Shown in pieces: positions 47,821 to 56,501 of a DNA stretch of 64,000 bases; within the stretch, counting starts at the first letter, position 1, and every line of letters begins with the position of its first letter. The notes below the pieces were generated by a model, which saw nothing but the letters and a program-made list of their open reading frames with translations, had not been told where the DNA came from and did not search any database. Position numbers and translations under genes: made by a program. The stretch is from Prevotella histicola JCM 15637 = DNF00424 (lineage in GTDB: Bacteria; Bacteroidota; Bacteroidia; Bacteroidales; Bacteroidaceae), in contig NZ_BAJX01000002.1 in NCBI RefSeq assembly GCF_000613925.1, forward strand, positions 62,001-126,000. Direction: 5' to 3'.

Positions 47821-49120
47821 TTATTCCCCTGTATAGAACTGAATGAGGCGTGTAAGAGCCTGCGTACATACCGGACAGAACTCTGGATGAACGTTGGTTC
47901 GCATCCTACAATCGGGGAATCCACGATAAACTCCATGCTGAGCATAGCCTGCTGGCTCATAAGCACCTATCTTCACTTGTCCCGACGGGCGTTAGGTTTG
48001 TCAAGATCAGCGGGTTGTGGTGTTGGAATTGGGGTTTTCTTATTGATGAGATTCTCCCATTTTCCGTGGAAATCAACGAGTGTTGTCAGGTTAGGTTCCC
48101 ATGGTTCAACATCTGTTGGATACATGTTTATGGTCTCTTTCTCGTATGCATACTCATCGCCTAAGCCTGCAAAGGAGTGTCCGAACTCATGAACTACGAC
48201 TGGTTTGAAGTAATCATTGTGTGCCATAGATAGGTTATATGAGTTCAATATACCACCACCTCCGTATTTTTCTGTGTTAACCAGTACGATAATGTGTTCA
48301 TATGGCGTACCAGCCAACCAGTTATGAAGGTCTTTTAGATGCAGTGTTGTCAAATAACGGTCACTGTAGAAGGTGTCGAAATGTGAATGTAGAGCAGTGT
48401 TTTTCCATATTCCTTTCGATGGTTCAGACGTTCCACTCTCTGCTGATGGGGCTTTTACGGCAATGATATTGAAGCGTTGACGCATTGATTTAAAGGGCTC
48501 ATGAGCAAAAAGAGCTTCCATTGCGATGCGGCAATCCTTAATGAATACGGGCATTTCAGCTCCGTATATCCTTCAGCAATGTATGCAATGTGTATGCAAC
48601 GGGAAGGGTCTGCTGCCTGCTGGAGCGTCTCGTACGGTGTGACATTGCGTTCTCCCATGTGTCGAATGAGGATATCTTGTGGTGCAACAAGGTGTGTCAT
48701 GGAGACAGTCACCTCTCTTCTGTTGTTCCGAAGTTCAACAGTCACGTCGGCAGAGTCCTTTGGATAAGGTACAAGAAAGACGTTTTCAAATGATTTACTG
48801 CTTGGTTTCTTGGCTTCATCGTACGTAAGCCACTCCTGAAAGAGGGTAGAGAAGGAATTACGATAGATGACTTTCTGTGTACGATGATCGCGAACGGTGA
48901 TCTGACCGTTGCCCTCTATGGGCAGTTCCGACAGTCTTTCGTGCTTCCCGAACCAATGTGGAAGGCGGTAAAGTTCATCTACTGCAATTGCCTGATGCTT
49001 GGCATTACCAGAGAAAATGTAGTCGATTCGCAGTGTTGCATCGTCAAAGTATTGTTTGAAATCCTGTGCAACAGCATTCAGACTGATTGTTAATAGTAAT
49101 AGGATAAAGATTCTTTTCAT
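47821..49120 (-). pseudogene. M64-family secreted metallopeptidase, two frameshifts
   Basis: Resembles the IgA-peptidase M64 family. The first frame (49120 down to about 48557) has a signal peptide MKRIFILLLLTISLNAVAQ and AYIAEGYTE. It breaks where GGAGCTG should be GGAGGCTG. The second frame, to 47973, carries FNIIAVKAPSAESGTSEPSK and the zinc site VVVHEFGHSFAGLGDEY. It breaks where AAGTGAAG should be AAGGTGAAG. The third frame ends YEPAGYAQHGVYRGF, FPDCRMRTN and FCPVCTQALTRLIQFYTGE at 47821. Both breaks are cured by one G each, so the protein may be intact in the cell. Confidence 0.8.
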
Positions 49121-49155
49121 TGTGTTTATTAGTTATGGTTAAAGTTATTTGTTCT

Positions 49156-49283
49156 CTAAAGCGTTGTGATCAATAGTGTTGTAGAGGGCGTGTGCAGTCC
49201 TACAGCTGCCTTGAAACCTGCCAAGAGTACGTTGCAACGATGCCTACGATACTGGTTCGAATGATTTGCTGGTCTCTTTCCAT
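49156..49283 (-). pseudogene. Remnant of a cation-diffusion-facilitator gene 5' end
   Basis: In the long leader upstream of the M64 gene, a minus-strand ATG at 49283 starts MERDQQIIRTSIVGIVA; after a one-base shift the next frame reads VLLAGFKAAVGL and soon stops. Joined, this is the typical start of CDF-type metal exporters (membrane helix 1). Everything after about codon 35 is lost. A promoter (TATCTTTG at 49320-49327) still sits in front, so it may now drive the M64 gene through a leader of about 200 bases. Confidence 0.55.
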
Positions 49284-49319
49284 GTGTTTGGATTTCTCTT
49301 TTCAACTCTATCTTCTTTG

Positions 49320-49327
49320 CAAAGATA
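49320..49327 (-). promoter_or_regulatory. Promoter -7 box TATCTTTG before the CDF remnant
   Basis: Minus-strand match inside TCTTTGCAAAGAT; no closer promoter is seen for the M64 gene 200 bases downstream. Confidence 0.55.
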
Positions 49328-49582
49328 TTAATAAATATTGGTAAATGGGTGAAATAGATGTTGATAAAACAGAAATATTTTATCCTTTGTTAGGTAAAAT
49401 AACATTTATATCCAAAGTTCCTGTTGCTGAAAAGGGAATGATGGGGGATGACAATGTTGATGAAAGCGCCTTCTGAGGTCCATGGTTTAGATTTTATATT
49501 GTGAATAAACGGCTTCTGTATGCTTGCTTTTAAAGAGATACGTATGGGGGTTCTGTATACTCAAGGATAAGATATTATGTGT

Positions 49583-49824
49583 TTAGAAATAATCTTACAA
49601 TATTTAGTAGGGTTTTCCCTGCAATATAGTAGAAAACGGTTTATTTCCTGCTTTGTAACCATCAGATTGTCAATAGGTTATAAAAGGCAAAGTAAAAGGT
49701 GCCCTTTTGCGATTCAAAAGGGCACCTTTTACACATCAAAAGACGCCCTTTTACCATGCAAAAGGGCGTCTTTTAGAACGCAAAAGGGCGTCTTTTAAAA
49801 TGCAGATGTGAATTAGTTTTACAA
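49583..49824 (+). repeat. 22-bp-array composite element, copy 6
   Basis: Left block AGAAATAATCTTACAA at about 49585; CTTTGTAAC at 49651 is 56 bp after TTACAA at 49595, followed by CATCAGATTGTCAATAGG. Units start at 49694, 49716, 49738, 49760 and 49782, exact 22-bp steps, with orientations minus, plus, minus, plus, plus. Right block GTGAATTAGTTTTACAAC. It lies between the M6 stop and the CDF promoter. Confidence 0.85.
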
Positions 49825-49893
49825 CAATGGTTGTTCTTTACCGATTCATTCTTCTGATGTTAGGGTTTTCTATGACGGCTGAAAGCTTTGTGT

Positions 49894-51848
49894 TTATCTC
49901 ACAACGACTTTCTTTCCACCTATTATATATATGCCTTTCGGCAGACTCTTCGTGTCTTTACCTACGTATCTTCCCTGCAGATCATAGACTTTCTGTGGCT
50001 CGGTTGGGGTGACATTGACAACGCCATCAATCTTTGTTGGCTTCCCAGTTAATACGATTTTCACATCATCCAATACTATCTGACCATGTAGTCTGAAGGT
50101 TATCGTCGTTGTTTCGTTGGAGTCGAACGTACCGTTATAGCCTTTCAGCGTATTCTTTTTCAAATGTATTGGGTTACCTGCTGCACCGTTTATGACCATG
50201 GATAGGGTAGCATTGTCCGATTCAATACCTGCTGCCTTGAAGGAAATCTTGCATTGTCCGTTGGCATTGAACTGTGGAAGATAGAGCGTATAGTCCTTGT
50301 CTGGATAGCCAAAGCTTCCACATTGATAGCCCGAACCTTGATAGTCGCAATACCATCCACTGTTATCGGGATTGAATGTGGCAGAGAAAGTGTCGCCATC
50401 CCATTGCCCATCGTTGCCGCCAGTGCCGTTACAATTATCGAAAGACTCGCTGAATACAGTCGTTTCTCCCGATGGAGTAGGAGTGTCTGTGCCCGTGATT
50501 AAGAAGTTCAACGTACCGTTGGCGTTGATACTTGTGTTGCTAAGAGTATAGTTATAGAGCTTTTCTCCCTTCTGTCCTTGGTGCATTGCAACACCATATC
50601 GTTGTGGATCATTGTTCACAGTGTTGTTAGCCCACGTGTTACTGTTGTAGTCTATGCTTGTCATCACCAGTCCTTGAACAGGATAATAGATGTCCCATGA
50701 CTCTCTTTCTCGGTTCTCCAGGATGTAATATTGGTTACGATTGGTCTGGTTATAGACAACGAATGCCTTGCCGTTTTTGTTCGTTGTGGCAACGTTTTTG
50801 TATTCTCCCGACTTCAATTCTTCGAGTTTCACCCATCCAACGAAGTTCTTTTCGTATGCAGAATAGTTACATGGCTTGTATCCATTGCCCAAGTAACTGC
50901 CTATAGACATTATACTATAGTAGGCTGGACCATAGTCACCTGAGCTTGCAGTGTTGTATAAATCAGGGAGACCAAGGCCATGTGAATACTCATGACAGAA
51001 GATTCCGACACCTGCAACATCGCCGTTTGAGTTGAGCTCTGGCGCACATGCGTAGGTATTTGCCTCACCAGTGGGGAAGCGTTGGGTGTATCCTTGGTAG
51101 TAAACCAGTGACCATTGGTGTGGCCAGATGCGGTCAGCTTCTCCCGTATCAGCCTCTCCGTGGCCTGCATATACAAACATAATGTTCTCCGCAACACCGT
51201 CTCCGTCCCAGTCATAGTCCTTGAAATTAACCTGAGAGGCTACTTTTTGAGTGCTTCTGTTACCATTTCCTCTGGCGCAGCATCGCGTCCGTTGTTGTTA
51301 TATCCGTACTTTGCGTATCCTTTTGATAGCTTTACAGGACCTACAACATCGAAAGTCACATCGAATTTACCTTGACTTTGTGCCAGGAAATAGTCTCGTG
51401 CAGAACCGTTAAAGTTACCATTCTTATAGTCTTTGCCGTTAAGTACGTGCTGATAGAGGGTCTTTGGATCGCTGACAGAGAAGTCTTGATCGGCAAAAGA
51501 GACCAATACGACCAATGACTTGCGCTTTCCTGAAACCTTCTGGACGGTTCCTCCGATACGGGAAGCAGGTCTTGTCATAATGAAATCCTTGGGTTTGGGT
51601 GCTTCAGAGAGCTCTGTATATACTCCGTTTACGGGCTCATAAGCAAAGATTCGCTTGTCATCTGTCAGCCAATATTTGGCATGTTCGTCTCCACTAAGGT
51701 GTGCTTTGACTGTCGTTCCGTCTTTTAGTAGTAGGCTTTTGGTTACCCCTGGCCATGCTGGAGACGCATTCATGGCTATTGAACACAGCAATAATACAAT
51801 TACGAAGACCGTGTTTTTTACGTTTTTAGTTCCTATCATGTTGTTCAA
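49894..51848 (-). pseudogene. M6-family secreted metallopeptidase, single frameshift
   Basis: Immune-inhibitor-A-like (M6) protease. The first frame (51848 to 51240) has a signal peptide (VFVIVLLLCSIAMNASPAWP) and RKSLVVLVSFADQDFSV, and ends ALKK at a run of five A that should be six. The second frame continues ASQVNFKDYDWDGDGVAENI, then the zinc motif FCHEYSHGLGLPD, and ends in a roughly 35-residue tail KVYDLQGRYVG...KGIYIIGGKKVVVR like the C-terminal signals of type IX-type secreted proteins. Repaired length is about 650 residues. The single break in a homopolymer suggests a sequencing error. Confidence 0.85.
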
Positions 51849-51901
51849 TCTATGGTTTTGTCGGTATCACATTTCTAATATTATAATACTTAAAGATGCT
51901 A

Positions 51902-51909
51902 CAAAGATA
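51902..51909 (-). promoter_or_regulatory. Promoter -7 box TATCTTTG for the M6 gene
   Basis: Minus-strand TAnnTTTG match 54-61 bases upstream of the M6 ATG. Confidence 0.55.
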
Positions 51910-51956
51910 CTAAATTAATTTCATTTTATTCTTGTTTTAGCATTCGTTTACGATTT

Positions 51957-52199
51957 ATATGTGGGCTTTCCACACCTTATCTGTAGACTTCCCACGCCTT
52001 ATATGTGGGCTTTCCACATCTTGTATGTTGGCTTTCCACACATTATACATAGAGTTCCCACATCTTATATGTAGGCTTTCCATACATTATATGTCGGCTT
52101 TCCTCATTTTATATGTAGACTTTCCACACATTATGCATAGAGTTCCCACATCTTATCTGTAGACTTTTCACACCGTATATGCAGGCCTTCCACACCGTG
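51957..52199. repeat. 22-bp tandem array, 11 units, exact period
   Basis: CTTTCC-like anchors at 51966, 51988, 52010, 52032, 52054, 52076, 52098, 52120, 52142, 52164 and 52186: eleven units of the type TATGTAGGCTTTCCACACNTTA with no slippage. It lies between the divergent M6 promoter and the tRNA promoter. Confidence 0.88.
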
Positions 52200-52225
52200 A
52201 AAACATTGAAAAAAGCATTCAATCA

Positions 52226-52257
52226 TTTGGCTGTTTGTTTTTTTTGATGTATCTTTG
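52226..52257 (+). promoter_or_regulatory. Promoter of the tRNA-Thr/tRNA-Gly unit
   Basis: TTTG at 52226-52229 and TATCTTTG at 52250-52257, 20 bases apart, just before the first tRNA. Confidence 0.7.
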
Positions 52258-52269
52258 CAGCCGTAAATC

Positions 52270-52342
<73 letters not shown>

Positions 52343-52348
52343 CTTTAT

Positions 52349-52422
52349 GCGGAATTAGCACATCGGTAGTGCACGAGCTTCCCAAGCTTGAGAGGCGGGT
52401 TCGATTCCCGTATTCCGCTCCA
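52349..52422 (+). tRNA. tRNA-Gly (anticodon CCC)
   Basis: Acceptor GCGGAAT/ATTCCGC, anticodon loop TTCCCAA (CCC), T-arm GCGGGTTCGATTCCCGT, discriminator T followed by an encoded CCA (52420-52422). Six bases after tRNA-Thr, so one transcript. Reads GGG. Confidence 0.93.
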
Positions 52423-52436
52423 AGGTGCTTATCAAC

Positions 52437-52469
52437 AAAAAGACAACTCTCTTGAGTTGTCTTTTTTTG
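52437..52469 (+). terminator. Terminator of the tRNA unit
   Basis: AGACAACTC / GAGTTGTCT stem with TCTT loop and TTTTTTT tail. Confidence 0.9.
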
Positions 52470-52556
52470 TTATGTTTGAATTTTAATCTATTTCCTTTTA
52501 TTTTCTGTTTTATGCGTTTTCAGCAGTTATTCCTACAACACTTAGATGCTATTTTA

Positions 52557-53003
52557 CTATTCTTCAGTGACCTTATAGTCCCAGAAAGCCTTATCAACGA
52601 TCATGATAAAGAAGGGTTGTGTGGTGAAACTCTGTGTCACACCCTCCTTCATGAAGTACTTCATGACGAGGTGTTTCTTTCTTTTCTTCGTCAAAGAGAG
52701 AGGTCTAAGTTCTGTTCTGCGATTGCTTTCTGGTAGGATATAGGCAATAACAAAGCTCTTATTGAAGTCTATAGGAGTTGCTTCTCCACCCTTACCCATG
52801 AAGGTTGCCATACCAAACTGCTTCTCAAACTCAGGTTGTGAAGCAATTTTCATGATGGTAGGTTTCGTCTCCTTACCAATATGGAAGTAGTTTTTACCCT
52901 CTGTGAAACTAACTTCTTTGTTACTTTCCACAAGGGTTCTGTGCGTACTACACGATGTGCAAAATAGTATTATGGCGCCAAAGAGAAATAATAACTGTTT
53001 CAT
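52557..53003 (-). CDS. Lipoprotein of unknown function
   Basis: 148 residues from the ATG at 53003 (MKQLLFLFGAIILFCTSCST), chosen because it gives a clean signal peptide with lipobox FCTSC; the frame is open 22 codons further. The mature part has IMKIASQPEFEKQFGMATFM and SFVIAYILPESNRRTEL; no family recognised. A TACTTTTG promoter sits at 53079. Single gene. Confidence 0.65.
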   Translation of the reverse strand: MKQLLFLFGAIILFCTSCSTHRTLVESNKEVSFTEGKNYFHIGKETKPTIMKIASQPEFEKQFGMATFMGKGGEATPIDFNKSFVIAYILPESNRRTELRPLSLTKKRKKHLVMKYFMKEGVTQSFTTQPFFIMIVDKAFWDYKVTEE

Positions 53004-53078
53004 ATTGTTGAAAACCTTTATGTTTTTATTAGGGAAAAGTGAGTTGTTCGTCAAAGCAAGACTTCCCATTTATGGATA

Positions 53079-53086
53079 CAAAAGTA
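53079..53086 (-). promoter_or_regulatory. Promoter -7 box TACTTTTG for the lipoprotein
   Basis: Minus-strand TAnnTTTG match about 76 bases upstream of the ATG. Confidence 0.45.
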
Positions 53087-53170
53087 ATTAAAATAAGTTT
53101 ATGTTGTGACATTTAATATCATAAAATTGGTTAATTTAACATTTAGCATACCCTTTATAGGCAAATATAA

Positions 53171-53213
53171 GGTACAGAATATGTACCTTTGTTACGAAGA
53201 GTGACTATCTTTG
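53171..53213 (+). promoter_or_regulatory. Palindrome and promoter of the yecH-grx operon
   Basis: The inverted repeat GGTACA-N5-TGTACC at 53171-53187 lies about 19 bases upstream of a TATCTTTG box (53206-53213). It is a plausible operator for a dimeric regulator; the regulator is not known. Confidence 0.5.
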
Positions 53214-53247
53214 TAACGTAATATTAATAAATAAAGGTGTATTTTTT

Positions 53248-53478
53248 ATGGCACATGGACATGATGTTCTCCACATGATGGAGGGCAATAGTTATGACAC
53301 AAAAGAGGATTTGGTGAAGGCAATCATCGCACATTTCGGTGCTGATGAGCTTTTTCACACCTGTTCAGCAGAGGGAATGACGGCTTCAGAGTTGGTTGAT
53401 TTCCTGGCTGAAAGGGGAAAATTCATGCCTGCATCAGCTGGTTTCACTGTTGACAGTAGCAAGATTTGTAACCATTAA
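53248..53478 (+). CDS. YecH-family (DUF2492) protein
   Basis: 76 residues: MAHGHDVLHMMEGNSYDTKE at the N-terminus and FHTCSAEGMTASELVDFL and FTVDSSKICNH at the C-terminus. His and Cys at conserved positions (H3, H5, H9, C39, C74, H76) suggest metal binding. It precedes a glutaredoxin-like gene by 45 bases, probably one operon. Function of the family is not established. Confidence 0.75.
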   Translation: MAHGHDVLHMMEGNSYDTKEDLVKAIIAHFGADELFHTCSAEGMTASELVDFLAERGKFMPASAGFTVDSSKICNH

Positions 53479-53523
53479 GACGGTGAAGAGTCCTTTTATT
53501 AATTAATTATTAAGGAGTAAATT

Positions 53524-53823
53524 ATGATTAAGATTTATGGAATGAAGACTTGTCCAGATTGTATTTCTGTTGACAAACAAGTAGAGGGTAACGCTCGTTA
53601 CGAGGTGATAGATATTGGTGAGCACGTTAAAAACCTGAAGGAATTCCTTCGATTGCGTGATAATAATGCCGTCTTCGATGATGCAAAGAAGTACGGTTAT
53701 GCTGGTATTCCATGCTTTGTGCTGGAAGATGGCACCGTAACACTGTCTCCTGAAGAGGCTGGATTACACTCGGGCGATGTCCCATCAGGTGCTGCATGCA
53801 ATCTTGATGGTACTGGTTGCTAA
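53524..53823 (+). CDS. Glutaredoxin-like thiol-disulfide protein
   Basis: 99 residues with a thioredoxin fold: IYGMKTCPDCISVDKQ with the active pair C10-P-D-C13, the cis-Pro segment YAGIPCFVLEDG, and a C-terminal tail ending in two further cysteines (ACNLDGTGC). Probably a cytoplasmic reductase. The tail cysteines might exchange disulfides with the active site. Operon with the YecH gene; strong terminator after it. Confidence 0.8.
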   Translation: MIKIYGMKTCPDCISVDKQVEGNARYEVIDIGEHVKNLKEFLRLRDNNAVFDDAKKYGYAGIPCFVLEDGTVTLSPEEAGLHSGDVPSGAACNLDGTGC

Positions 53824-53846
53824 GGCAAACGACAATAAAAAAGAAG

Positions 53847-53887
53847 AGGCACAACTTGCAGTCACCTGCTTGTTGTGCCTATTCTTT
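53847..53887 (+). terminator. Terminator of yecH-grx
   Basis: AGGCACAAC (53847-53855) pairs with GTTGTGCCT (53872-53880), then ATTCTTTTG. The 53888-54390 gap that follows has a minus-strand promoter-like TAACTTTG at 54049 and two small hairpins but no gene I can support. Confidence 0.8.
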
Positions 53888-54393
53888 TGACTGACAACAG
53901 TCAGTCTACGTGTTTTCTTGTAAGAAGATCAATCGAACTTCACAGCCGTTGATCTTTTCGTTTCCTCTGAAACAATAATCTTTCTACCTAAAATAACTAA
54001 AACCTAAATCTATTTACTACTAACCTAAACAATCTATTTTTATGTATGCAAAGTTATAACATATTTCTGAATTGTACAAATTTCAAGATTAAAACATTCG
54101 TGTTATATTGCGTTTTTTGATGTATATCAAGCTATAAATCATAAGTTTTCCTCTTTCAATACTTATTATTTAATGATGAGCAACACTTCTTTCTATGAGA
54201 TTAATAGTGCTTTCTTCCCGTTGGAATAGGGTGTTTTCCTACCAGAAGAGACTTTGTATTCAATGTAGAACATCTGTTTTTTCTGATGCAAGATGCTATG
54301 TTTTGTTATGCTCATCCCACTTCATCTCTAAGTGAACGTAATCAGTTTCTGAGTCGATACTTTATGGATCAAACTGCACATAAGAGTCTCTTT

Positions 54394-54630
54394 TTGTAAA
54401 ACAAATTACATATCGACTTTTAAAAGGGCGTCTTTTGCAATGTAAAAGATGCCCTTTTGCGTTGTAAAAGATGCCCTTTTGCATGGTAAAAGATGCCCTT
54501 TTGCAATGCAAAACATGCCCTTTTACAAGCCCATCTGTAACTATTTGATAGTGACTGTATTACAAAGTCGTAAAAAGATCATTTCCATTTGTTTTGGTCT
54601 TCTTCATGTTCTTAAATCTGTAAGTTTACT
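54394..54630 (-). repeat. 22-bp-array composite element, copy 7
   Basis: Reverse orientation: right block ATGTAATTTGTTTTACAA on the minus strand (54394-54411); units at 54422, 54444, 54466, 54488 and 54510 (exact 22-bp steps; first AAAAGGGC-type, the rest inverted). CTTTGTAAT starts at 54567 and TTACAG at 54623, 56 bp apart. Convergent spacer between grx and trx. Confidence 0.85.
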
Positions 54631-54792
54631 TTACTGTTTACAATAACCTAACTTCTGCTCTTTCTTTTCTGTCTTTACACCTTATTATATATAGGGACGT
54701 TTCATGGCATTCATCATCTTCAGTTTTGTATATGACCAAGATTATATGTTGTAGACATAACGTTGTATTGTTTGTTTTAGTATGAATGCTGC

Positions 54793-54832
54793 AACAAAAA
54801 AGAGGACAGACCGTGTGATCTGTCCCCTTTTT
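54793..54832 (-). terminator. Terminator of the thioredoxin-like gene
   Basis: GGACAGA (54804-54810) pairs with TCTGTCC (54819-54825), A-run before and T-run after. Confidence 0.8.
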
Positions 54833-54900
54833 GTATCTTGTCTCGTCCGTTTTCCTCCGTAAAGCAGAGGAGAAAGGAGAGAAGAACATGCTCAATTTGA

Positions 54901-55422
54901 TTATTGCAGCAAGGTAGATTTAATAGCTTCTTCGAACTCTTCTCTGTTCATTGCACCCTTTTTCATCTTTGGTTCACCCACCTTTGGGATGAAAAGGATG
55001 GCAGGGATAGCACGAATATCAAAGAGTTCAGCCAGTTCGCGTTGCTTGTCAACATCCACTTTATAGACATCTATCTGCCCATTATAGTCGCGTGCAACCT
55101 CTTCAAGGATAGGTGCTGTCATCTGACAAGGGCCACACCATGTTGCATAAAAGTCTATAATCGCAGGCTTATCACCTTTGAATTGCCATTTATTTGGATT
55201 CTTTTTGTAATCCATTATGTTGTGTTTGAACATCTCAGCGTTCATCTCTTTAACGCTCATGCTCTGCTCATTGCCTTCTTCCTGACTGTTTGTCTCGTCA
55301 CCCTTGATACTGATTTCAGCGTTCGCCTGCGCCTTATTGTTATTTGAAGGCTTGTTATTCTGTGTGCAAGCTGTCAATCCGAATGCCATTACGGCGACCA
55401 TAAGTACTACTGTACGTTTCAT
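54901..55422 (-). CDS. Thioredoxin-domain lipoprotein
   Basis: 173 residues. Signal peptide with lipobox FGLTAC, a low-complexity Asn/Lys/Glu linker (about 21-55), then a thioredoxin domain with the active site FYATWCGPCQMTAPIL and cis-Pro IRAIPAILFI. It is likely anchored in the periplasm and used in disulfide exchange. A TACCTTTG promoter is at 55519, with a leader of about 90 bases. Confidence 0.88.
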   Translation of the reverse strand: MKRTVVLMVAVMAFGLTACTQNNKPSNNNKAQANAEISIKGDETNSQEEGNEQSMSVKEMNAEMFKHNIMDYKKNPNKWQFKGDKPAIIDFYATWCGPCQMTAPILEEVARDYNGQIDVYKVDVDKQRELAELFDIRAIPAILFIPKVGEPKMKKGAMNREEFEEAIKSTLLQ

Positions 55423-55518
55423 CTTCTAAACTGTGCTTTAGGTTTTTATACATGCTAAAGGGATTACTTCCCATCAATAGCAGGTTTGTTAATAAAATAT
55501 GATTTATTGTAAACGATG

Positions 55519-55526
55519 CAAAGGTA
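55519..55526 (-). promoter_or_regulatory. Promoter -7 box TACCTTTG for the thioredoxin-like gene
   Basis: Minus-strand TAnnTTTG match about 97 bases upstream of the ATG. Confidence 0.5.
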
Positions 55527-55647
55527 GGTATTCCTTTTGGGTGTACCAAATATTCTATAAATAAATTATCTATTGTTAACTAAATCTTCAGAGGTAATTC
55601 TTTAAGTTAAAAAAGTTATATATCAATATCCTTATAAAGTATTTTCT

Positions 55648-55655
55648 TATCTTTG
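55648..55655 (+). promoter_or_regulatory. Promoter -7 box TATCTTTG
   Basis: Match about 22-29 bases before the lipoprotein ATG at 55677; it argues against the longer open frame starting at 55653. Confidence 0.55.
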
Positions 55656-55676
55656 CAACATCTTAAAATACATAGC

Positions 55677-56261
55677 ATGATGAAACATTATTTACTTTTT
55701 TTAGTAGTCGCTCTGCTTGCAATAGGGTGCTTTACAGCCTGTTCAAGTGATGATAATGAGGGCGAAGAGAGTGTCACCCATCTCTTGCCGAAGGGTAAGA
55801 TTGACCTTAACAAACTGCCGACGGTTACTTCAGATGAGTTCTTCTCAAAGGTTGTTGACCGTGGTTGGAAGCATTTAGGGACCTATGAAATCCTGTCGGA
55901 TGGTAGTCTTTCTTCAACTGATTACTATAAAGGTGCAATAGGTTATGGCCCTTCTGACTTCTATTTCAGTAAGGATAAGATAACGAAATTCTTCTATAAT
56001 GATGCGTTGGGGAAGCTTAACAAGTCAACAGCTAATTATCATTATGACAGTTCAAACAATGCTATTGACATCGGGGAGAACCCTAACCCTTTCGACAGAG
56101 TGTACTCTTGCACAGATACAAAGCTGCTTTTGGTGCTCTACTTGGGGAAGGTTAACGTCAATAACGGCCAGCTTCGTGATCACTATGGCATAGCATGTTA
56201 CACGAAGATGAGCGATAAGGAACTCGCTGAAAAGCAGAAGAATTACGAAGATATTCCGTAA
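55677..56261 (+). CDS. Lipoprotein of unknown function
   Basis: 194 residues from the ATG pair at 55677/55680, chosen because the promoter overlaps the longer frame. Signal MMKHYLLFLVVALLAIGCFT with candidate lipobox Cys, then an acidic SSDDNEGEE typical of surface lipoproteins in this phylum. The mature part is Tyr/Asp-rich (KGAIGYGPSDFYFSKDKITK). No family recognised. A 22-bp array follows the stop. Confidence 0.65.
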   Translation: MMKHYLLFLVVALLAIGCFTACSSDDNEGEESVTHLLPKGKIDLNKLPTVTSDEFFSKVVDRGWKHLGTYEILSDGSLSSTDYYKGAIGYGPSDFYFSKDKITKFFYNDALGKLNKSTANYHYDSSNNAIDIGENPNPFDRVYSCTDTKLLLVLYLGKVNVNNGQLRDHYGIACYTKMSDKELAEKQKNYEDIP

Positions 56262-56292
56262 GAATACCATCCCAAAGACGATATTACAAACC

Positions 56293-56383
56293 ATTACAAG
56301 GCGTCGGTAATAAGACTACAAGGCGTCAGTAATAAGATTACAAAGCATCTGTAATAAGATTACAAAGCATCTGTAATCTTGCG
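56293..56383. repeat. 22-bp tandem array, four units
   Basis: TACAA anchors at 56295, 56317, 56339 and 56361, units of the type ATTACAARGCRTCNGTAATAAG. The last unit ends in GTAATCTT, so adjacent halves can pair. Confidence 0.8.
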
Positions 56384-56455
56384 AAGTGGTGTGTTCTATA
56401 CTGTAAAACATAATCTTTCACGGTGCATCACGGCTGATATTACAAAAAAAATAAG

Positions 56456-56463
56456 TATTTTTG
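56456..56463 (+). promoter_or_regulatory. Promoter -7 box TATTTTTG for the EamA pair
   Basis: TAnnTTTG match 39-46 bases before the GTG start at 56502. Confidence 0.5.
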
Positions 56464-56501
56464 CACTTGTAAACGTTATTCTTTAATGTAATCAACAAGT
56501 T

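Noticed and set aside
54422..54524. 22-bp unit arrays as CRISPR arrays
   Set aside because: Units are 15 bp with 7-bp linkers, there are no unique spacers of 25-40 bp, orientations flip, and no cas genes are near.
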